A DNA stretch of 64,000 nt, from NCBI GenBank assembly GCA_001986395.2, contig MQVO02000022.1, positions 372,001-436,000 on the forward strand. Reading direction: 5' to 3'. Under the pieces are notes generated by a model, which was not told where the DNA came from, did not search any database, and saw nothing but the letters and a program-made list of their open reading frames with translations. This DNA is from Irpex lacteus (lineage: Eukaryota > Basidiomycota > Agaricomycetes > Polyporales > Irpicaceae). This document shows, in pieces, positions 56,266-64,000 of the stretch. A program made the translations under genes and the position numbers. Numbering within the stretch: the stretch's first letter is position 1; every line of letters begins with the position of its first letter.

Positions 56266-59200
56266 CCCCCCCTTGACTCGGGTGTAATCCTAAAAGCTTC
56301 AGTCCGTTTGCGTGTAGAATGCGTTGTAGTGACTTGGTCATAATGTCCGCGACGTTTTCCTTTCCAGGCACACGTATGACGTCGATAGTTCTGTTGTTGA
56401 CGCAGTCCCGTATGAAGTGTGCTCGAATGTCGATGTGTTTCATTTTCGTATGCTGGTGGGGGTCGTGCGTGCACGCGATCGTGCCGTTGTTGTCGCAGAA
56501 TAGAACCGTAGCTTCCTTTTGAGGAAAACCGAGTTCACCGAGGAGTTGGCGCATCCAGATTATCTGGCACGCGGCGTGCGTGCAGGCTAGGTACTCAGCC
56601 TCGCAGGATGATAAGGCAACTACGGCCTGCTGCTTGCTGCTCCAGGCGACGGGGGAGTCCCCGATCATCATCACGTAGCCTGAGATAGATCGGCGGTCCT
56701 CTCCAGAGGCCCAATCTGAGTCGGTGAACCCTCGGAAGAGAGGGTACGGCTGGTCTATATTCCCCAAGGTAATCCCGAGTGAGCGCGTACCATTGAGGTA
56801 GCGCAGGAGGTGCTTCGCGGCCAATACGTGCTTGTGTCCGTAATTAGACATGAACTTCGCGAGTTCCCGAACCGCGAAAGCAATGTCCGGCCTCGTAGTT
56901 GTAGCAAGGTACATAACCTTCCCGACAAGTGTACAATATTGTTCTTTCTTGAGGAGATCACGTTCCTTGTCAGACTTTGGGCAATCGTCGATCGAGAGGC
57001 GGCCGTTGCCGGGTAAGGGTGTCTGGACGCTGTTGCACCCTTCCATATCGAAGAAACGTAAGATAGATTCGGTGTATGCTGGTTGAGACACCATGATACA
57101 CCCGCGCTTTCGGTTCCGTTCGACAAGACAACCCAGGAGGTGTTCGACGGGTCCGTTGTCGGTGATATCGAAATGAGTCTTCAGTCCAGCAGTGACGTCG
57201 TCGGATTCTTTGGTAGATGATGAGCCCAGTAAAATGTCGTCGACACTAGTCGCAGAGAGCGACTGATCGGGGGGCTTCGAGCGCGTGTGGACGCTCCAAT
57301 CGGCTTCACAGCGTTTGAAGCCTAGCAGCTGATACTTGCTGTCGAATTCGAGGTACCAGGTGCGCCCTGCTTGTTTCAGACCGTATAACCCTTTACGCAG
57401 ACGCCAGAAACCAACACCGGCGATATCGGGGCGCTTCATGTAAATCTCCTCGGTCAGTGGACCATTGAGGAAAGCTGTCTTGATATCGATGTGTCGTAAT
57501 TCCATATCGCGTGAGGCACCGATCGTGAGCAAGATTCGGATCGAGTCCCACCTTGCAACGGGTGCAAAGGTGTAGGTGAAGTCTTGCCCGGGGATTTGCG
57601 TGAAACCCCTTGCTACGAGACGTGCCTTGAAGCGTGCTATACGACCAGATGAGTCTCGCTTGATATGCAAGACCCATTTGCAGTCAACAGCTTGGCGGCC
57701 AGGTGGTAGAACATCGACGTCTTCGTACACTCCCTTTGCCTTGAGTGCTTCCAGCTCCTCGTATATCGCAGCCAGCCATTGGGCCCAGTAAATGCTACGC
57801 TGCGCTTCCTTGATAGATCGAGGATCGGTGGCTGAGGAGTCGTCAATAGGCACCATAGAGTTCAGGCACACGATATCGTATGCAGATTCGGCGGCTAAGA
57901 TGTACGGTATGATGTTTGCCAACGTTTCTTTGTCTACTGGTAGCTCGAGCGTTTCGCCACGTGCGAGGACACGGTCGACCAGAGTCTGGAGTAAATCTTC
58001 GCCCCCCTCGACCGAGTACTCGGCGATATTTACGCGAAAACGCTTGGGCAAGTTAATGACACGTTTGGCCAGTGGTCTATACACCGGTTAACATCAAAAT
58101 GCAACGAAGGCATTTTCCTAAGACTCACTCGATGAGTTTGTCTCCCCGCTCTGATTGAGCGTCCCCCCCATTTACGGGGTCCGGCTGTTGAACAGCTCCA
58201 CGTTCCAACGGAACGTCCATCTGGCGTCTGTAAATACAGAGTCAGATCCATGCAATTAAATGCATTCCCGATGACTTACATGTCATCTCCCCGCTCTGAA
58301 AGAGCGTCCACCGGTGCGATTAGCTGCCGGTCCAAGAAACGAGCAGGCGTTTCAAAGATGACATCATCCCATAAGGGAGAGCGGTCTAGCGTGGGTTCGG
58401 GTCCTCTCATTGGCGCGTCGTCGTGGAATATTACATCGCGACGGACCCTGACTGCGCGCGATTGAGGAAACCAAATGAGGTAACCATTGGCATCTGGTGC
58501 ATAGCCCAAGAAGCGGCCAGGTTCCCCGCGTGCGACGAATTTGGGCAATTGATCGGAGTTAATTTTACGACAGGTGACATGGCACCCGAAGATGTGGAGG
58601 TATGACAGATTAGGTAGGCGATTGAAGATATGGAAGAATGGTGTGTCGTCAGCCTTGAGGGCAGAGTTGGGTACTCGACATTTGATGTGGACGGCGCAGA
58701 GTATAGCGAAAGGCCAGAACCAATCAGATAGGTCGGCGTCGATCAGCATCGCGCGGGCCATCGAAGCGAGAGTAAGCATGTGTCGTTCAGCTACCCCGTT
58801 CTGTGGGGAAGCCCCGGGGACAATCTTCTCGTAAAGGATACCGGTTTCTTTGCAGTATTTCTCGAACGTTCCTTCGACGTACTCAGGAGCATTGTCAACA
58901 CGTAGTATGGCGATTTGTTTGTCAAGAACACGTTCGAGTTTCAGCCTAAACTCCTTGAACTTGTCAAGGGCCTCGGATTTATGTTTGATTAATGCCGCGT
59001 AGATCCACCGGGAATAGCAGTCGATAAAAACGATGAAGAATTTGAACGCTCCGTAACAGGTAGGAAGGGGGCCACATATGTCGGAATGGATGCGATAGAG
59101 AACACGATCGGCACGAAGATCTGAAGTAGAGGGAAAAGGGAGCCGTTTAATATTTGCTTTCGCGCAGATTTGACAAGTGCCGTGAACGGATTCGTCCTTT

Positions 59201-59340
59201 GGGAGACCGACGACCGCGCGGCGAAGGCCTTTAACGCCTATATGACCTAATAGGCGGTGTAAAAATCCTGTGAGCGTGGTGTCACAGCCGAGAACACGGA
59301 TTCCTCGTTGTATAGCGGTCGCGGTCCAGGGGACAGGCGA
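56237..59340 (-). CDS. pol: copia pol: integrase, reverse transcriptase, RNase H
   Basis: The integrase frame is open from 59340 and lies in -1 relative to gag. It has LHRLLGHIG and CQICAK (HHCC zinc part), then catalytic Asp in HSDICGP, Asp in VDNAPEY and Glu in SPQNGVAER. After DALSERGDD the frame stops, but two GT/AG introns of 52 nt each (58228-58279 and 58077-58128) around a 99-nt exon reconnect it to the reverse transcriptase at PLAKRVINLPKR. RT: VDCKWVLHIKRD, RHIDIKTAFLNG, GLYGLKQAGRTWY and the active-site block TSVDDILLGS, with Ser where copia normally has Tyr. RNase H: GFTDSDWASGEDRRS, SSCEAEYLACTHA. It ends inside the 3' LTR. Proteins act in the cytoplasmic particle and nucleus. Confidence 0.88.
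56266..56274 (-). other. Polypurine tract
   Basis: Minus strand AAGGGGGGG directly before the 3' LTR; start site for plus-strand DNA synthesis. It is translated as part of the pol C-terminus. Confidence 0.85.
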
Positions 59341-60941
59341 TCAGCCAAGTTCCGGGACAGTGGCGACATATTGAGTCTGTAGAGGTTGTTCGCTTGCAGA
59401 CGTCCGTCGATGATCCCCTTTCCGTTTAGGCTAAGCTTCACAACACCTCCTTCCATATAGCACGCGATGCCACGGCGTTCCAGGCATCCCTGCGAGATCA
59501 AGTTCAATCTAGCCGTTGGCACGTGGAGGACATTGGATAATTTGATTTCGGAGGCGACACCTTCGTAGTGGGCAGTAAAGTGAATATCTCCGACGCCTAC
59601 GGCAGAGGTAACTAGGCTAGAACCGAATCCCTTGACCTGGATATGCGGGATTTCGCGGTAGTTGTCGAACACAGCGCGATCGAAGAAAATGTGTCGGTTT
59701 GCGCCAGAGTCGTGGTAACAGGCGTTCTCCTTGTAGACGGCTGGGTTAGACTCGGTGAACAAGATATTATCACATGTCACATTTGAGATAGGATCGGCCA
59801 GCGTATTAAGGGAATAGAATCCGCCTTGCGCAATGCTGGCGGTGACGTCGCGGTCAGGCTGAGTATGGGTATTAGCAGTGCAGGCGCGTGTGTCATTGCT
59901 GGCAGTAGCGACGTTGGTACTAGGGTAGTCGGTCCCGTAGTTTAGACCGCGTTGACCATTCGCCTTGTTCTTCTTGCGCTGGGCGGGCGGTAAGTGGATG
60001 TCTGTCGGACCTTTCCACCAATGGGGGTATTGCCCACATTTCCCACCGCCATGCGCGAAGCAGTCGGCGATTAAGTGGCCAATTGGATTATCACAGTTCC
60101 CAGTATTTGTGCAGAATAGTTTCGATTTCTTCTCGTTGTTCTTCGCGCGCTTAGTCGGTGATGGAGGAGCGGCTGCCGCGTTAATCGCGGGAGCTTTACG
60201 TTTGCGTAGCGACTCTATTTGCGAGATCTGAGCGACAAAGTCGCCTTCGTCTAGGTTCTGGGACCAATCCTCCTCCCTGATGAGGGAGATCACCTGTGTC
60301 GACGTCAACGGGGCGTTGTCGTCTTCGGCTTTCCTCATTTTCTCCCTCAGCGTGCGGTTGAACGCTCTCCACGAGTTATCCCTCGGGAGCAGTGTGCTCA
60401 AGAATGTGGCGAATTGGCTATCGCTCATCGCGCGGCTATCCATCGTCGTAAGCCTGACGAATAAGGCTTGCATGCGTGCTGTCCACGCGGTAACGCTTAA
60501 CTCCTCGGCGTCACATTTGAAACCCATGATGGTCTGGGCGATGGTAATGGCCATGAGTCTGTTGGGTGAGGCGTATTCGTTCCTGAGCGCCTCCCATGCT
60601 GCCTTGGCGGATGTACAGTTCGCCACAAGGTGTAGCTTGTGATTCGGCGTCGCCTGGACGATCAGAGACTTCGCCGTCTTATCACCCTTTCTCCATGGTT
60701 TAGCGTCATCCTCAGCCTTCTTGATGGCGAGTTCGTTACCCAAACGACGTTTGGCCGTTTTGACGAGAGTCGGTATGACAGGGGGAAAGGAGTCGGGTCC
60801 CTCGATGTATTTCCAGTAGTCTAAATCATCTAACTTGTCCTTCGCCTTAACAGCCCAGGTACTGTAGTCGTTCCTCTCTCCATCGTCGACAAGATTCTGG
60901 AGGCGGCGGTCGGCAACTTTGGTACTGATGTTGTCCGACAT
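59247..60941 (-). CDS. gag: copia Gag with protease domain
   Basis: 564 codons from ATG 60941. The capsid part resembles UBN2/retrotrans_gag: WAVKAKDKLDDLDYWKYIEG near residue 30, then KAAWEALRNEYAS. A zinc-knuckle-like region contains LIADCFAHGGGKCGQYPHWW. The aspartic protease carries the DSGA motif in CYHDSGANRHIFFD (about residue 412). The GAG-pre-integrase segment begins at VLHVPTARLNLISQ and NLYRLNMS. The frame ends at 59247 just after SQDFYTAY, overlapping pol by about 95 nt. Either ribosomes slip -1 near the stop (the T5 run before TACACC allows it), or one C was lost from a CCCC run near 59330. The product forms the virus-like particle. Confidence 0.9.
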   Translation of the reverse strand: MSDNISTKVADRRLQNLVDDGERNDYSTWAVKAKDKLDDLDYWKYIEGPDSFPPVIPTLVKTAKRRLGNELAIKKAEDDAKPWRKGDKTAKSLIVQATPNHKLHLVANCTSAKAAWEALRNEYASPNRLMAITIAQTIMGFKCDAEELSVTAWTARMQALFVRLTTMDSRAMSDSQFATFLSTLLPRDNSWRAFNRTLREKMRKAEDDNAPLTSTQVISLIREEDWSQNLDEGDFVAQISQIESLRKRKAPAINAAAAPPSPTKRAKNNEKKSKLFCTNTGNCDNPIGHLIADCFAHGGGKCGQYPHWWKGPTDIHLPPAQRKKNKANGQRGLNYGTDYPSTNVATASNDTRACTANTHTQPDRDVTASIAQGGFYSLNTLADPISNVTCDNILFTESNPAVYKENACYHDSGANRHIFFDRAVFDNYREIPHIQVKGFGSSLVTSAVGVGDIHFTAHYEGVASEIKLSNVLHVPTARLNLISQGCLERRGIACYMEGGVVKLSLNGKGIIDGRLQANNLYRLNMSPLSRNLADRLSPGPRPLYNEESVFSAVTPRSQDFYTAY

Positions 60942-61008
60942 TACGGATTCAGGGGTGATGGTTGAAAATGCGCTAATTTCTGGTTTGATGTGCAGAGATT
61001 TCAGGCAC

Positions 61009-61022
61009 GGAGGCTCATAACC
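61009..61022 (-). other. Primer-binding site, half-tRNA type
   Basis: Immediately inside the 5' LTR the minus strand reads GGTTATGAGCC. It is complementary to the anticodon region of initiator tRNA-Met (GGCTCATAACC), not to a tRNA 3' end. Drosophila copia and yeast Ty5 are primed by such a cleaved half tRNA. Confidence 0.75.
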
Positions 61023-61180
61023 TGTTAAAGGTTACGACTGGTACAGCGTGGTAAACGATAGAGTCCCGCTGTACCAGTCAGCCGTACATGAACATGGGCG
61101 GCTGTCCCAATATGGTAACTAATGCGCTAATGCGCCTTCCTTCCCGATCCGTCATACTGCCCGAGTCACCTCCTCCAACA
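61023..61180 (-). repeat. 5' LTR of the copia element (158 bp)
   Basis: Promoter-bearing LTR for the minus-strand transcript; begins TGTTGGAGG and ends TTTAACA in that orientation. Confidence 0.95.
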
Positions 61181-61185
61181 GTGGA
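61181..61185 (+). repeat. Target-site duplication, right copy
   Basis: GTGGA, identical to 56103-56107. Confidence 0.9.
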
Positions 61186-61263
61186 GAATATCCGTTTGCA
61201 TCCTGAAGATGTGCAAGGGATCAGGCGTGGTCGATATGTAAATTTTCGTCGTTTGAGGGGCAT

Positions 61264-61504
61264 TCGGGATGAGAGTAATGAAGAGGGGGAGACAGAGTCG
61301 GAGGAGGACTACTAATGAGGGAGATCAGGGTTAGGGTCAGAGACAATGTTGAGGGGAGTCGAGCGGGAGTGGTCGGAAGCTGTGAGCCGACTTTCGGTCA
61401 GATTCTCATTGCATCCACAAGACTTCACTGCAACAAGAACGCTCACCTCTAGCTTCTGATACTTTGCTTCCCTGCAGCACACTAATCCCAACAATACCAG
61501 AGCA
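61264..61504. promoter_or_regulatory. Divergent promoter of the transposase and its partner ORF
   Basis: The 241-bp gap between ATG 61263 (minus) and ATG 61505 (plus). Both genes probably belong to one transposon, so this would be its internal bidirectional promoter. No clear TATA box. Confidence 0.5.
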
Positions 61505-64000
61505 ATGGGAAATACGAGGCGTGGGGGCGGGCGAGGCGGCGGGCGAGTAGGAGGGAGGAAAAGCAGCTCGAATGTTGCCAGCCATGCGAAAGAAGCACCC
61601 GTGACTACGACGGCCAGCGAACAGGAAGAGCACACAGCCCATGCAGGACTCGACTCGGAAGAACAGCAGCTCGAAGAGCAGAGACCACGTAGTGAAGGCG
61701 AAATGGTTAAAGTAGGGCACCGACGACCAACATTGCCGCCACCCCTCAATACACGTCCATCAAATAGAACCGCCCATCCTGGAGCAATTGCTGCCCCTGC
61801 TACACGGAGGTCATCCGAAGTAGTCCAAGCCGAGAGGCTACGTCTCCAAGAGCTCCAGGCTGAGGCTGAGTTGCAGCAGTCAGCCGCAGTATCTCGGGTT
61901 GCTGAGCTTGAGGATCAGATGGCATTGAGAGACGCTGAACAATCAATGTATGCTCACCATCCCCGCACCGCAACGGATCTACCTCCACGGCAGGCACATA
62001 CAAGAGCTCTCACTGCAATGAGAGAGAGAGGCGATGAATTGTCGGATAGTCAGCATGAGCAGAGTCAAGGTGACGCTTTCAACTTATACTCACTTGTTTG
62101 TAGATCCCTTGGCCCGCTAATCTTCTATGTAAGCAGTGTCATCGATCCTTGACAAGCTGCCCGGCGAAGACGAACTCAGAGAGTCCGACGGCGACAGCGA
62201 TCTTGACTATGTACCGGAGGTCGGTGAGAGAGACGGGTATGAAAGCGAAGAGGAAACGGGAAATCCCACTGAGGTGGCAGGGTCGCAGACACATAGTAAG
62301 AAGCCTGCCAAACGCGGTCGAACCGACGTCATGGCCGAGCGGACTGTTGTGGGAAAAAGGAAGAGTCAGTTAGACCTCTACACGTACGTCTTGATGCTCA
62401 CTATGTTCGAGCCTAACTATCACTAACATTGATCTACCTGTAGAAATGAGCCGAAGAAGACAAGGGTTGCTCCCACTGCGCCATCAAGACCTATCCCTTC
62501 CGCATTTACTGGCTTGACACCAGAATGGCCGCGTCAAACCGCAAATAAGGGAAAGGCCCGGGCATCGAATACAAGTAAAGCTCTTCTCCGTTGGCTTTGC
62601 TGGATCTGCTAACACGTCCAATATAGAGGGGAAATTAATAGCGGCCTCAACTCCAACCCGTTCATCAGTACCAGAGACTCACACAGACGCACACCGCATT
62701 CGCAGCACAGAGCCTGAGACACGGGACGGAGAAAGTGATAGAAGCAATGGTGATGTCGAGATCAACCTTGCCGCATTTGCTGACGAACCTGATGTCGTTG
62801 AAAGAGATGCCGCTGACTCAGTTGCGCGAAGTACAGCAAGTATTGAAGCGTTCCAGCCACTTACCTGGGAGCACTTGCCCACACTAGTCAGTCGAAGATC
62901 CTCTGTAGAGCCCCAGGCGAGGAGAGGTTCTGCAAACCTACCATCTGTCAACCCTTCTACTCGGGGCAGCACTGCATCAGTGACTCCAAGTCCTGCCACA
63001 TCTAATAACAGAAGATTACCTCAAGCCGAATCGCAGCGTTTGCAACATGTAGTGCGAGCGCCGCCGTTCTCTCGTCACGCATCCGAGGCACCTCACCTCC
63101 AGTCACAGCTAGATTCGAGCGGTCAGTTCGACGATACAGCATCAGCAGCGCCCAGCTCTGAACGAGTCAACACTAAGGTTAGTAGTATTTTGTCAGCAAG
63201 TAGACATAGAGATGTACTTATCATGATGGATGATCTCGTCACACAGCTGTCCAACAGGTCATCCTTTCTCGGAGCCATGCAAACCCGCGTAACGCTACCA
63301 CAACTTCCCACGATGCCTATGAAAGTCAGTAGTAGAAAGACGGAGCGAGGAACAACATCCGCGGCACAATCTACCTCCGAGTCCACCGGCCGCCGTCGTG
63401 AACGGCCCCGTATCGAGCAGCTCCCTACGGAGCTACAAGGATACTTTCATCGGTCGGGTCAGATTATTCTCTTCGCCAAACGAGTCGCGGGGACCCTGCG
63501 GCCCTTTGTGAATCCGACGGTAGAGATTGTCCAAGACATTTTGGACTTCTTCTTTCCTGACAAGTACGAAGTCACCAGTCGGGGAGATATAATCTATCAG
63601 CTGGTGAGTACTTACTGTATTTCGAGAAGTTGAAGCGGAGCTCTACTGACCCTGAGATATATAGGTTCTACGTCGTCTTCGAGAGTGGCGAAATGAGATT
63701 GGTTCAGCGGGCGAAGCGGCAGCTGACTACTATGTCAACGCACTCAAGGAGCAGCTCCGAGAGAACGGAAACGCCGACACGGATGAAGAGGAGGCAGAAC
63801 GTATACAAGAGTCCATCGAGCTTTTGCTCGGCGACGTAAATGGTTTAAGTCGCCCATTTTGGTGGAGGGTATATCGTGGTGAGAATCAAAAACAAGTGAG
63901 TTGGCGCTTATAGCTGCCTTATAGCAGTACACCGTCAATTTACTCATCGTGTCATCCTACGTGCACTGCGGCATCAAATATCTATAGGGTCGTTTCCAAT
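61505..64000 (+). CDS. Transposon-associated partner ORF (3' end outside window)
   Basis: Exons 61505-62069, 62137-62383, 62444-62574, 62627-63603 and 63665-63895 join in phase, giving more than 700 residues before the window ends. The N-terminus is Arg/Gly-rich (TRRGGGRGGGRVGGRKS), followed by a Gln/Glu/Ala-rich coiled-coil-like helix (VVQAERLRLQELQAEAELQQ) and an acidic KLPGEDELRESDGDSDLD region with KKPAKRGR-type nuclear-localisation sequences. The long exon is Ser/Thr-rich and ends in a folded part (IILFAKRVAGTLRPFVNPTVEI, then VLRRLREWRNEIGSAGEAA). I do not recognise the domain securely; it may be of the DUF6532 kind often found beside fungal DNA transposons. Divergent arrangement with the transposase suggests a second protein of the same element. 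Confidence 0.6.

Larger units (their letters stand above)
56108..61180 (-). mobile_element. Complete Ty1/copia LTR retrotransposon
   Basis: 5,073 bp, transcribed on the minus strand. It has 158-bp LTRs of the form TGTTGGAGG...TTTAACA, differing at one base (CTGATG against CTAATG), a 5-bp target duplication GTGGA, a primer-binding site, a polypurine tract, and the domain order Gag, protease, integrase, reverse transcriptase, RNase H that defines the copia superfamily. It sits inside the N-terminal zinc-finger codons of the Plavaka transposase. The near-identical LTRs show a recent insertion. It may still be competent, except for the gag/pol frame change discussed under pol. Confidence 0.95.
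51097..61263 (-). pseudogene. Plavaka-type transposase gene, interrupted by two insertions
   Basis: Minus-strand gene from ATG 61263 to the stop at 51097. Its first part encodes an N-terminal C2H2-like finger. The two halves (CTSSGCKRIFST near 61190 and SGLKRHLNSHIH near 56080) are separated by the copia element. Then follow FADFLYRE-like helices, PAWMDQEYTVWYR, FMSGNWAWEEA, SDKTTVSVATGQNEYYP, RRAHRDAV, FRKFRRQLFH, PYIADYPEQVLL, GWCPKCTAPP (restored by an intron with donor GTAGGT), LWDEYGIV, FPRADIHALLAPDLLHQVIKG, DDSKALMKV, LPAISGHVPPQMVQ and the C-terminal FVNKFADHH. This order is that of basidiomycete Plavaka (CACTA-related) transposases. Apart from the two insertions I found no unavoidable stop; canonical introns reconnect the blocks. 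It is now non-functional as a single gene. Confidence 0.85.

Overview
The window is fungal nuclear DNA, most likely from an Agaricomycete (Basidiomycota). Genes are dense and on both strands, and almost all are split by short GT/AG introns of about 45-130 nt. The gene set fits this group: DUF6534-type membrane protein, tandem COMT-like methyltransferases, Plavaka-type transposase. I rebuilt exons by following reading frames across GT/AG sites. Where phase or 3' ends could not be settled, the entry says so.

Left part (0-26 kb) holds mainly conserved housekeeping genes: the SWR1 chromatin-remodelling ATPase (5' end outside the window), a Sng1/DUF3533 membrane protein with two micro-exons, a Cox14-like small protein head-to-head with a TIGR02452/PARG-like macrodomain gene, a SUMO-interacting-motif protein, an Erv2-like sulfhydryl oxidase, a multi-spanning membrane protein with one unresolved exon phase, a proteinase-K-type subtilisin and a divergent kinesin. 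Two larger gene-poor gaps lie at 5.0-7.2 and 20.7-23.4 kb.

Middle part (26-39 kb) is accessory and duplicated. A PD-(D/E)XK-like orphan gene is followed by three tandem paralogues of an unrecognised family (27.9-31.5 kb, plus strand). Their intergenic regions repeatedly carry the near-palindrome AACTTCAAGTT. Tail-to-tail with them are three tandem O-methyltransferase paralogues (31.7-38.7 kb, minus strand).

From 40 to 50 kb come a mitochondrial-type protein, a DUF1279/FAM210-like membrane protein, two small hydrophilic proteins, the proteasome beta-3 subunit (with a one-base frame break at an A5 run) and a DUF6534 membrane protein.

The right end (51-64 kb) is a transposon nest. A Plavaka-type transposase gene (minus strand, 61263 to 51097) is interrupted twice. 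One insertion is a 5,073-bp Ty1/copia element (56108-61180) with 158-bp LTRs differing at one base and a 5-bp target duplication. The other is a 1,610-bp element with short inverted termini (52963-54572). Removing both restores an apparently open, splice-competent transposase. The copia element is unusual: two apparent 52-nt introns in pol, a gag/pol frame change, and a pol stop inside the LTR. A divergent partner ORF begins at 61505 and runs off the window.
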